Shown piece after piece: positions 8,440 to 15,703 of a stretch of 35,354 bases of DNA (position 1 is the first letter of the stretch; each line of letters starts with the position of its first letter). The stretch is from RZYY01 sp036794825 (GTDB taxonomy: Bacteria > Bacteroidota > Bacteroidia > Bacteroidales > 4484-276). A model generated the notes under the pieces. That model worked only from the letters and a program-made list of their open reading frames with translations. It had not been told where the DNA came from and ran no database searches. Location: the NCBI GenBank assembly GCA_036794825.1, contig DAIRGA010000040.1:1-35354 (forward strand), given 5' to 3'. Position numbers and translations under genes: made by a program.

Positions 8440-9126
8440 TTAATGATTATTACTTTGAGTCTGTTCTTCTTTGGTTAGATTTTTCAGGAAAGTGATCATG
8501 AAACCCAGCGATCTGCGCATTTCAGGTGACCGTAGTTCACGGATGACTCTCCATAGCGAATATTCAGGGATATCTTTGGTATCCAGGTTTTTATAGATTT
8601 TAACGGCATTATTGATTGCATCAAGCATATCCGGTTGTGTCAGATCTTTAACCGTTTGCAGAATTGTTACAATATTATCGGCCAATGCTTTAACATCATC
8701 TCTTGAGAATCCGGTAACAACGTTATCGAGCACGCGGGACAACTCGCTTAGGAAAGCAAAATAGCCCCTCTGCTCAAGTTCGTTCATTTTATCAATTGCA
8801 TCCAACCCGACCTGCCGTAAAATCGGTGTGGCATCCCTAAGAAAATCCTGAAGACTCTCCAGCGTGTCGAGCAGGTCGTTAAGGCTTTGCAAATTCCTGA
8901 TAAGTTTAATTCCCAGGCCTGATAAAGCCTCGGGATGCAACTCAATGCTGGCCTTGTCCAGTTCAGCTACAGCCGTTTTGAAGGCGTCTTTTCCAATGAT
9001 AGACAAGTCGGAAATCAAATCCTCGGTGGTTTCACGGCTCTGCTTCTGCAAAAAAATCTCTTCAAGGATTAAGTCGAGTTTCCGGTTTATTTCATCTATT
9101 TGTATCTGAACATTTTGATCGGTCAT
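8440..9126 (-). CDS. DUF1641 protein associated with SQR
   Basis: A 228-residue, almost entirely alpha-helical, acidic protein without cysteines, signal peptide or membrane segments. The core at about 75-160 (SLQDFLRDATPILRQ, then ALADNIVTILQTVKDLTQPD) matches DUF1641, a family commonly encoded next to sulfide:quinone oxidoreductases and with no established biochemical function. The N-terminus (QIDEINRKLDLILEEI) is predicted coiled coil. It lies between the SQR and TusE-like genes on the same strand. A scaffolding or membrane-recruitment role for SQR is a guess from context only. Confidence 0.75.
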   Translation of the reverse strand: MTDQNVQIQIDEINRKLDLILEEIFLQKQSRETTEDLISDLSIIGKDAFKTAVAELDKASIELHPEALSGLGIKLIRNLQSLNDLLDTLESLQDFLRDATPILRQVGLDAIDKMNELEQRGYFAFLSELSRVLDNVVTGFSRDDVKALADNIVTILQTVKDLTQPDMLDAINNAVKIYKNLDTKDIPEYSLWRVIRELRSPEMRRSLGFMITFLKNLTKEEQTQSNNH

Positions 9127-9187
9127 ATTTATTTATTTTCGGTGTAAAATTGGTGCTCCGTTTTGATTTCTGGAAAAGCTGACTCAA

Positions 9188-10417
9188 TCAGATCTTTTTA
9201 CCGGCCATTGTCATTTTGCTGTCAATGGGCATCTCCTTGCCTTTGAGCAGAATATGCCAGTAAATCCATCTGAACATCAGTTTTCCATAATGATTCATGC
9301 GGCTCTCTCTGAGGAGGCCGAAGGGGCCGATGCCGGGAAATGGGAAGTGCCCTGGAAGTGGTTCGGTGTCGTAATTAAAGTCGATGAGTGCTCCTTTTCC
9401 GTGCCCGGTTTCGATGTAACAGTTGGAGTGCCCGTCGAAACTTCCGGTAAATGATCGGTTCTCGATGTAACAAATCAGGTTTTCGTGAAGGATTTCTGAT
9501 TGGAAATGAACCACTGAACCAGCTTTGGAGGTGGGGAAATTGCCTGCATCGCCGATCACGAAAATGTTCTCATACTGAGTGGATTGCAGAGTATTCTTGT
9601 CAACAGGAACAAAACCCAGATCATCTCCCAGGTTGCTGCGTTCGATCATTGCATCTCCCTTGTGCAGCGGGATAGATACCAGACAGTCGAAATGAATTTC
9701 CTGCCCGCCGTAATCAATGATAACCTGTTTTTCGTTGTCCACCTCACCCAGCACATAATCAGTAACCAAATTTATATTCTTCTGATCAAGCAGATTACCC
9801 AACATTTTCGATGCACGGGGTTTAGTAAATGCTCCACCGAGCGGAGTTACGTAAGTAATTTTCACTTTGTCTCTCATCCCTCTTTCGAGAAAGAATGCAT
9901 CAGCAAAAAAAGCAAATTCCAGAGGCGCAACCGGACACTTTATTGGCATGTCTGCAATATTGATCACAAGGTCTCCGCCTTCCCAGGTTTTGAAGAATCC
10001 CGCAAGCGCTTTTGCACCTTCGATGGTGTAAAAATCGAATATCTTTTTGTGCCATAGCTCACCTTTCAGACCCGGGGTTTCCTCAGGCGAAATCTTTGTA
10101 CCTGTCGCAATGATCAAAATATCATACTTCAAAACCTCCCCGCCCTTAAGCAGCACAGTATTATTTGGCGCATCCACACACTCAATTTCGTGGTAAATCA
10201 GGTTGACACCAGGGGGAATAAAATTGTATTTTGGCTTTACCACGTCAGACTCTTTATAATAACCGAAAGGAATGAACAAGAAGCCAGGCTGGTAATAGTG
10301 GGTTTTAAACTGGTCAATCAAAGTAATTTGCCAGTCCTCCCGCGGCAGTTCCTCCCGCATTTTGTTGGCCATGATGGTTCCGCCAGTGCCAGCGCCTAAA
10401 ATTAGCAGTTTCTTCAT
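9188..10417 (-). CDS. sqr: sulfide:quinone oxidoreductase-type FAD protein
   Basis: A 409-residue flavoprotein of the SQR/FCC family. It has an N-terminal FAD-binding Rossmann motif GAGTGG (8-13), the second-half ATGTK (104-108) and the FAD-closing FVIGDAGNFPTSKAG (296-310). C161 in MPIKCPVAPLEF is the conserved redox cysteine. C333 (SNCYIETGHGKG) is the best candidate partner; C245 and C316 are others. The C-terminus (NHYGKLMFRWIYWHILLKG) is amphipathic, as in monotopic SQRs that dip into the membrane to reduce quinone. It would oxidise sulfide to sulfane sulfur. The ATG at 10417 is chosen because the FAD motif starts at once; an earlier in-frame codon at 10492 adds 25 unlikely residues and overlaps the promoter. 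First gene of the leftward operon. Confidence 0.88.
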   Translation of the reverse strand: MKKLLILGAGTGGTIMANKMREELPREDWQITLIDQFKTHYYQPGFLFIPFGYYKESDVVKPKYNFIPPGVNLIYHEIECVDAPNNTVLLKGGEVLKYDILIIATGTKISPEETPGLKGELWHKKIFDFYTIEGAKALAGFFKTWEGGDLVINIADMPIKCPVAPLEFAFFADAFFLERGMRDKVKITYVTPLGGAFTKPRASKMLGNLLDQKNINLVTDYVLGEVDNEKQVIIDYGGQEIHFDCLVSIPLHKGDAMIERSNLGDDLGFVPVDKNTLQSTQYENIFVIGDAGNFPTSKAGSVVHFQSEILHENLICYIENRSFTGSFDGHSNCYIETGHGKGALIDFNYDTEPLPGHFPFPGIGPFGLLRESRMNHYGKLMFRWIYWHILLKGKEMPIDSKMTMAGKKI

Positions 10418-10479
10418 CGAATAATTATTAGAGTTATTAATCTGAATTTCAGTTAAAATACAACATTTGAATTTGTTGG

Positions 10480-10487
10480 CAAAATTA
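10480..10487 (-). promoter_or_regulatory. TAnnTTTG promoter element of the SQR operon
   Basis: The minus strand reads TAATTTTGC here, matching the -7 consensus. A TTGACA (plus-strand TGTCAA, 10503-10508) lies 15 bases upstream, so its TTG is 18 bases from the -7 box, close to usual -33 spacing. Start of transcription would be near 10475, giving a leader of about 58 bases. Confidence 0.5.
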
Positions 10488-10494
10488 GTCATTA

Positions 10495-10508
10495 TTGATA
10501 TATGTCAA
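10495..10508. promoter_or_regulatory. FNR/DNR/CRP-type operator between the divergent sulfur operons
   Basis: TTGATATATGTCAA reads TTGAT-N4-GTCAA, one base from the FNR consensus TTGAT-N4-ATCAA and identical in form to ANR/DNR-type sites. Its centre lies about 45 bases upstream of the predicted start of the octaheme cytochrome gene, suitable for activation. It overlaps the -33 region of the SQR promoter. A single shared site could therefore switch the two arms. Inference from sequence only. Confidence 0.5.
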
Positions 10509-10535
10509 TTATTAAATATGATAAAAGGTGAAAAG

Positions 10536-10543
10536 TAATTTTG
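10536..10543 (+). promoter_or_regulatory. TAnnTTTG promoter element of the octaheme cytochrome operon
   Basis: TAATTTTGC matches the Bacteroidota -7 box and lies 27 bases before the start codon. No -33 TTTG is visible at the expected distance, which would fit a promoter dependent on an activator bound at the upstream palindrome. Confidence 0.5.
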
Positions 10544-10569
10544 CAGCCTAAAAAAATTTAGATTCTACA

Positions 10570-12165
10570 ATGAAATATTACCAGAAGCTATTCAGTTTCA
10601 TTTTTTCTGTTATCGCTCCTCTGGTCATTATTACCTTTGTCCTCAGAGAGGTAAAAGATGACCACCACAATCTCAACGACTTAAGAGCGAAATACTCCGC
10701 TAATCAGAAGCAGGTTGTAGATCACTCGAAACACGCTATTTTGCAACAGGAGTTTACCAATCCTCAAGAGATTACCGCTGCTTGTCTCTCCTGCCACACC
10801 GAGCGCGGGAAAGAAGTGCTGAAAAATGCCCATTGGAACTGGGAAAGAGAAGCCTTCATTCCAGGCCGGGGCGTTACTTATCTTGGCAAAAAAAACCTGA
10901 TTAATAACTTTTGCACAGGGATTTCGAGCAACGAGGGAACCTGCAACCGCTGTCATGTAGGATATGGGTGGGAAAATCATGAGTTTGACTTTACCAACGA
11001 GTATAACATTGATTGCCTGATCTGCCATGACAATACCAACACTTACGAAAAAGCAAAAGGGGGAGCAGGTTATCCTGTAATGGGTGAAGAAGGACCTGAT
11101 TTCTCTAAGATTCTGGGTAATGTTGGCCGGCCGGGAACATACAACTGCGGTTATTGTCATTTCCATAGCGCCGGTGGCAACAATGTTAAGCATGGCGACC
11201 TCGAAATGGCTCTGCTCACCGCCGACCGCTCAGTGGATGTACATATGGGAGTTGACGGCCTGCACATGTCCTGCGTGGAATGCCATCCGGCCGAAAACCA
11301 TCAGATGCTTGGCCGTTACTACGGCGTATCTTCCTCCAACACCCAACGCGCCACCTGCGAGCAGTGCCATACTTCAGTGCCACATGCCAATAGCAAACTA
11401 AACGAGCATACTGTGAAGGTGGATTGCAAAACCTGCCACATCCCTGTTTATGCTAAGGTGAATCCGACCAAAACTTACTGGGACTGGTCAACAGCCACAA
11501 AGCGAAAGGACGGAAAACCTTACGAAGTACTCGATTCCACAGGAAACCAGGTTTACGCCTCCATAAAAGGTGATTTTCACTGGCAAAGAAATGCTGTTCC
11601 GGAATATGGCTGGTTTAACGGAACCGCCGACCACCATTTGCTTACCGATAAAGTTGATCTGAATAAATTACCACTGAAAATCAATACTTTATTTGGTTCA
11701 TACGATGACAAGGACAGTAAAATCATTCCGATGAAAGTGCACCGCGGAAAACAGCCCTATGATGTGGAAAATCTAACCATCATTCAGCCTAAATTGTGGG
11801 ATAAAGAGGTGAACAAAGGAGCTCTCTGGGTTGACCTCGATTGGGAAAGAGCGCTTGAAGAGGGAATGGAATACGTTGGGATGCCTTATAGCGGAAAATA
11901 CGATTTCGTCGAAACGGAGATGTATCTACCAGTAAGTCATATGGTTTCAACATCAGACCTGGCACTCGGTTGCAAAGATTGTCACACCCGGGAAAACAGC
12001 CGGCTCGCCCAGCTCACCGATTTTTACATGCCCGGCAGAGACCGTAACTTTACACTTGACACCATTGGTCGCTGGCTCATCATCCTGTCGCTGCTTGGGG
12101 TCTTGGCACATGGAGCAGCCCGAATAGTTATTGCCCAAAAAACAAAAAACACATCATCAATTTAA
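10570..12165 (+). CDS. octaheme c-type cytochrome, tetrathionate reductase (OTR)-like
   Basis: A 531-residue protein with eight CxxCH heme sites at 72-76, 125-129, 149-153, 193-197, 235-239, 263-267, 286-290 and 468-472. The spacing, seven sites in the first 290 residues and one far downstream, resembles octaheme tetrathionate reductase-family cytochromes. An N-terminal hydrophobic stretch (8-25) exports or anchors it, and a second one (about 500-523, LIILSLLGVLAHGAARIVI) would anchor the C-terminus, leaving the hemes periplasmic. The next gene encodes a four-helix cytochrome b, so electrons probably come from or go to quinone. OTR reduces tetrathionate, nitrite and hydroxylamine in vitro; the physiological substrate here is unknown, though the rhodanese and YeeE genes downstream favour a sulfur compound. 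First gene of a seven-gene operon. Confidence 0.85.
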   Translation: MKYYQKLFSFIFSVIAPLVIITFVLREVKDDHHNLNDLRAKYSANQKQVVDHSKHAILQQEFTNPQEITAACLSCHTERGKEVLKNAHWNWEREAFIPGRGVTYLGKKNLINNFCTGISSNEGTCNRCHVGYGWENHEFDFTNEYNIDCLICHDNTNTYEKAKGGAGYPVMGEEGPDFSKILGNVGRPGTYNCGYCHFHSAGGNNVKHGDLEMALLTADRSVDVHMGVDGLHMSCVECHPAENHQMLGRYYGVSSSNTQRATCEQCHTSVPHANSKLNEHTVKVDCKTCHIPVYAKVNPTKTYWDWSTATKRKDGKPYEVLDSTGNQVYASIKGDFHWQRNAVPEYGWFNGTADHHLLTDKVDLNKLPLKINTLFGSYDDKDSKIIPMKVHRGKQPYDVENLTIIQPKLWDKEVNKGALWVDLDWERALEEGMEYVGMPYSGKYDFVETEMYLPVSHMVSTSDLALGCKDCHTRENSRLAQLTDFYMPGRDRNFTLDTIGRWLIILSLLGVLAHGAARIVIAQKTKNTSSI

Positions 12166-12171
12166 AGTTCT

Positions 12172-12825
12172 ATGAATAACACCAGGGAAGTACTCGTTTA
12201 CGCAGGCTTCGAACGATTCTGGCACTGGACACAATCGTTCCTGATAATTTTTCTTGCCATAACCGGGTTCGAAATTCACAGCAGCTATACATTGTTTGGT
12301 TTTGAAACAGCCGTTGATCTTCACAATAAATCAGCATGGGCGCTGATGGTGCTGGTGGTTTTCGCCATTTTCTGGCATATCACCACCGGACAATGGAAGC
12401 AATATCTGCCTACAACCAAAAACCTGAAGGATCAGATAGCGTTTTACATCACCGGAATTTTTCGTAATGCCCCCCACCCCACTCAAAAAACTCTCATCAG
12501 CAAGTTAAATCCTTTACAGCGACTGGTTTATCTTGGATTAAAGATTCTGGTTATTCCGGTCATGGTTACCACCGGGCTTGCTTACATGTTTTACCGCTAT
12601 CCGCAGGCTGGAACCATTCAATCGGCCGACATGCAGGATCTCGAAATCATCGCACTGGTGCACACGCTGGGAGCTTTTCTGCTTGTGTCTTTCATCATTG
12701 TTCACCTTTACCTCATCACAACTGGCCACACCATCACCTCCAACCTGAAAGCTATAATAACCGGATGGGAAGAACTGGATGAGGAGCCAAAACAAGCCAC
12801 TGATAATCAACCTAAAACCGAATAA
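12172..12825 (+). CDS. membrane cytochrome b (thiosulfate reductase/formate dehydrogenase gamma type)
   Basis: A 217-residue integral membrane protein with four predicted helices (about 20-38, 54-70, 119-140, 162-188). Candidate heme b ligands are H18 in FWHW, H51 in DLHNKSAW, H69 in FWHITTG, and H164 and H178 near VHTLGAF and IVHLYLITTGH. It resembles the cytochrome b subunit family of COG4117 and PhsC-type proteins. It begins 6 bases after the octaheme gene and likely forms the quinone-reactive membrane partner of that cytochrome. The C-terminus is short, acidic and cytoplasmic. The exact number of hemes cannot be fixed from sequence. Confidence 0.8.
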   Translation: MNNTREVLVYAGFERFWHWTQSFLIIFLAITGFEIHSSYTLFGFETAVDLHNKSAWALMVLVVFAIFWHITTGQWKQYLPTTKNLKDQIAFYITGIFRNAPHPTQKTLISKLNPLQRLVYLGLKILVIPVMVTTGLAYMFYRYPQAGTIQSADMQDLEIIALVHTLGAFLLVSFIIVHLYLITTGHTITSNLKAIITGWEELDEEPKQATDNQPKTE

Positions 12826-12827
12826 TT

Positions 12828-13919
12828 ATGCTGCGCAAATACCAATTTTATCTCTTCCCTGCATTTTTCTTTTCCTTGTTCACCCTGCTATTTTCATCCT
12901 GTGGATCGAAAGAGGCAGGCAAGGGGCAAAGCATCGTTAATGAGGAAAATACAAAGATTTTGCTCAACTGGCTGGAAACCAATGGAAATTATATTGCCAG
13001 TGAGAGAGCCCCTTCAATAATAGATGCTCCAGAACTCTTTGGACTACAGGATCAAAACATCCTGATTATTGATTTGCGGCCTCAGGAAGACTACGACCAG
13101 GGTCACATCGAATTTTCTGTAAATATCGGATCCGACCATGTACTTGACTATTTCAAAAACAGGATTGAACCTTCCGCATTCGACTATATCGTATTTGTTT
13201 GCAACAATGATAACCGTTCAAGTTATGTAACTGCCGTTTTGAGATTGCTGGGCTACAATAACACCTGGACTTTGAGATTTGGGATGAGTGGGTTGGATCG
13301 GGAAATTGCCGATCAATTCTGGTTTGCCAACATCAGTAACAAAATGGTTGGCAAGCTTGAATATACGCCAAACGAAAAAAAGAAGCCATCAAATTATCCT
13401 TCTATAGCCGCCAATGGCAAATCCGGTTTCGACATTGTATGGGAAAGGGCCGAAGCAATTATCAACCTCCCCGCCGATAGCATCTTTGTTTCCATTGACC
13501 AGATGATAGATCATTGGGATGATTATTACACCATTTGCTACTGGCCCGAAGAAAAGTATCTTGGGGTTGGTCATTTGCCTGGTTCTGTGCAGTATGACCA
13601 AAAAACATCTCTCAATCAGAATAGCGAGCTCAACACTCTCTCAACCGAAAAACCCAATATAATCTATTGTTATTCAGGGCAACATAGCATATTTGTTACA
13701 GCGTACCTCAGGTTGATAGGCTACAATGCCAAAGCGCTCAGGTATGGTGCAAACAGTTTCATGCATCAGGTGATGGCCGAAACTGAGAGCAAGCCGACAA
13801 GAACCTTCACTGAAAAATCAATTTTCAATGCGCCAATAACTAAAAGTCAACCTGCTGCACCGGCCAATGCATCAGGTGTGATTCCAATTGAAAAAGTTAA
13901 AGTGGCTGGCGGTTGTTAA
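12828..13919 (+). CDS. lipoprotein with two rhodanese domains and a C-terminal Gly-Gly-Cys
   Basis: A 363-residue exported lipoprotein: hydrophobic signal with lipobox LFSSC (lipidated C25). Rhodanese domain 1 spans about 65-160 (IIDLRPQEDYDQGHI) with active-site loop C125-NNDN-R130-S. Domain 2 spans about 210-320 (GVGHLPGSV) with loop C281-YSGQ-H286-S, where the usual Arg is His. A Pro/Ala-rich linker leads to the tail GVIPIEKVKVAGGC. Rhodaneses carry sulfane sulfur as cysteine persulfide, so this is a periplasmic or envelope-facing sulfur transferase. It starts 2 bases after the cytochrome b stop. The Gly-Gly-Cys tail recurs in two other proteins of this operon. Both catalytic cysteines are kept here, unlike in those partners. 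Confidence 0.85.
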   Translation: MLRKYQFYLFPAFFFSLFTLLFSSCGSKEAGKGQSIVNEENTKILLNWLETNGNYIASERAPSIIDAPELFGLQDQNILIIDLRPQEDYDQGHIEFSVNIGSDHVLDYFKNRIEPSAFDYIVFVCNNDNRSSYVTAVLRLLGYNNTWTLRFGMSGLDREIADQFWFANISNKMVGKLEYTPNEKKKPSNYPSIAANGKSGFDIVWERAEAIINLPADSIFVSIDQMIDHWDDYYTICYWPEEKYLGVGHLPGSVQYDQKTSLNQNSELNTLSTEKPNIIYCYSGQHSIFVTAYLRLIGYNAKALRYGANSFMHQVMAETESKPTRTFTEKSIFNAPITKSQPAAPANASGVIPIEKVKVAGGC

Positions 13920-13940
13920 ACAATTAAAATACAAAGTTTT

Positions 13941-14462
13941 ATGAAAAATATTCCTAAACCTTACATGAATCCTTACCTGGCGGGTTTTCTACTCGGACTG
14001 GTGCTTCTTGCAGCATTTTTCGTTACGGGTCGCGGGCTCGGCGCCAGCGGAACCGTGAAAAGTGTTGTTATTACAACGGTTGGCAAAGTTGCTCCTGAGC
14101 ATGTTGCCAACAATCCTTTTTATAGCGAGTATTTCAGCGAAGGGCCAGGCCCGATGAAAAACTGGCTCGTCTATCTCTCCTTGGGAGTGCTTGCTGGAGC
14201 TTTCTTTTCAGGTGCAATGTCGGGTAGGCTTGGCTTCAAGGTGGATAAAGGGCCACGCATTTCTTCCGGTAGCCGGCTCATCTTGGCTGCTGCCGGCGGT
14301 CTGCTTTTCGGGTTGGGTGCGCAGTTTGGCCGCGGTTGTACCAGCGGGGCAGCACTTACCGGAATGGCTGTGCTTTCATTGGCAGGTTTTGTAACCATGA
14401 TGGCGATTTTTGGCAGCGGTTACATTGTGGCCTATTTTTTCAGAAAATTATGGATCAGCTAA
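13941..14462 (+). CDS. YeeE/YedE-family sulfur transporter, first half
   Basis: A 173-residue membrane protein forming the N-terminal half of a YeeE/YedE (DUF395) transporter. Predicted helices lie at about 12-29, 75-93, 112-130 and 138-166. Family motifs are GRGLGASG (30-37) and GAQFGRGCTSG, whose C133 matches the pore cysteine that relays thiosulfate sulfur in characterised YeeE (TsuA) proteins. Residues 38-72 form an extramembrane insertion. The complementary half is the next gene, so together they make one full transporter. It would move thiosulfate or another sulfane-sulfur compound across the inner membrane; the substrate is inferred from the family. Confidence 0.85.
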   Translation: MKNIPKPYMNPYLAGFLLGLVLLAAFFVTGRGLGASGTVKSVVITTVGKVAPEHVANNPFYSEYFSEGPGPMKNWLVYLSLGVLAGAFFSGAMSGRLGFKVDKGPRISSGSRLILAAAGGLLFGLGAQFGRGCTSGAALTGMAVLSLAGFVTMMAIFGSGYIVAYFFRKLWIS

Positions 14463-14478
14463 AAGAAAGGAAAACATT

Positions 14479-15699
14479 ATGGCGCCATTAATTCCACAAG
14501 GATTTGTAAACCCTGATCTCAATCTCTTTTTTGCGTTTGTGATCGGTCTTGGATTCGGTTATGTTCTCGAACAGGCAGGCTTTTCATCGTCGCGAAAGCT
14601 CGCCGGAGTCTTTTACGGTTACGATTTTGTCGTCTTAAGAGTTTTCTTCACCGCAGCCATTACTGCTATGAGCGGATTACTCATTTTCAGCTACATGGGA
14701 TGGATAGACGACCGTCTTCTTTACATCAACCCCACTTACCTCTGGTCGGCAATTGTTGGCGGCGTTATCATGGGAGTGGGATTTATTCTTGGTGGATTCT
14801 GCCCCGGGACAAGTATGGTTGCCGCTGTTATCGGAAAGATAGACGCGATGATTTTTGTTACCGGAATGTTTATCGGGATCTTCATTTTTGGTGAATTTTA
14901 TGAAGTTTTTGAGCCTCTTTATATGGGCTCCTATCTTGGCGGACTCTTCGTGTTTGATTCGCTGGGTATGAGTCGCGAATGGTTTGCCATGATCCTGATA
15001 GTAGTTGCTTTAATGGCTTTCGTTGTCACGCAGTATATTGAAGATCAGGTTAATAAAGTAAGTTTTGAAGAAAAAAACACAAGACCCGCTTACTGGACAC
15101 CGGCCTTTATCATTATTGGGCTTGGTGTTTTGATGATAATGTTACCCTCCAAGCCACGTTCCAACTGGAATGAAACATCTGCGCAGAAGTTACTCAACGA
15201 TGTGGTCAACGGCAATCACCTGGTGGATGCCGAAGAAATAGCCTACAGCCTGGTGAATGGTAAAGACCGGCCGCTTCAGCTCGTTGATGTCCGCAGCCCC
15301 GGGGAATTCGCTCAGTTTTCGTTGCCCGGAGCAGTTAACATACCAATTGGCCAGATACTTGAAAACCAGAGCGAAGCAATTCTTTCAGACAAAAACAATA
15401 AAGTGGTACTCTATTCCAATGCAACAACACTTTCATCCGAAGCCTGGCTTGTTGCAACCCGCGCAGGGATTGAAGAACTTTACGTACTCGATGGCGGATT
15501 AAATGGATTTATCCAGACAGTATTTCTGGAAAAACCTGCAGATCCTGCTCACAACATGAACCTGGCTTACCAGAACCGCTTCAGAGAGAAAGCGCGTCAG
15601 TATTTCCTTTCGGGGCAATCTGCCGCAAGCCCAAAAACGTTATCAGTGCCTGTAATACAAACAATTGGGGAAAAACCAAAAGCAAAGGGAGGTTGCTAA
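14479..15699 (+). CDS. YeeE/YedE second half fused to a rhodanese-like domain, with C-terminal Gly-Gly-Cys
   Basis: A 406-residue fusion. Residues 1-190 are the second YeeE/YedE half, with several helices and the pore motif GGFCPGTS (C108). A further helix at about 206-223 precedes a rhodanese-like domain (about 235-350; LQLVDVRSPGEF and LPGAVNIPIGQIL). The active-site loop reads Y-S313-NATTLS, so the catalytic Cys is Ser and the loop Arg is Leu; classical sulfurtransferase activity is unlikely. The tail TIGEKPKAKGGC restores one cysteine at the very end. The ATG at 14479 is preceded by AAAGG and fits the family start; the longer frame overlaps the upstream gene. It follows the first-half gene by 16 bases. 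Confidence 0.87.
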   Translation: MAPLIPQGFVNPDLNLFFAFVIGLGFGYVLEQAGFSSSRKLAGVFYGYDFVVLRVFFTAAITAMSGLLIFSYMGWIDDRLLYINPTYLWSAIVGGVIMGVGFILGGFCPGTSMVAAVIGKIDAMIFVTGMFIGIFIFGEFYEVFEPLYMGSYLGGLFVFDSLGMSREWFAMILIVVALMAFVVTQYIEDQVNKVSFEEKNTRPAYWTPAFIIIGLGVLMIMLPSKPRSNWNETSAQKLLNDVVNGNHLVDAEEIAYSLVNGKDRPLQLVDVRSPGEFAQFSLPGAVNIPIGQILENQSEAILSDKNNKVVLYSNATTLSSEAWLVATRAGIEELYVLDGGLNGFIQTVFLEKPADPAHNMNLAYQNRFREKARQYFLSGQSAASPKTLSVPVIQTIGEKPKAKGGC

Positions 15700-15703
15700 T
15701 ACC

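Noticed and set aside
10418..10492. N-terminal extension of SQR
   Set aside because: The added residues cover the predicted promoter and leader, and the FAD motif normally lies at the very start of the protein.
13389..13601. Antisense open frame inside the double-rhodanese gene
   Set aside because: A frame shadow without family resemblance; the sense protein has clear domains. The same holds for the many other antisense frames in the window.
15685..15699. The Gly-Gly-Cys tail as a by-product of an overlapping ribosome-binding site (AGGGAGG)
   Set aside because: This explanation fits only the YeeE-rhodanese gene. The other two GGC ends have no such sequence or no downstream gene, and the codons differ.
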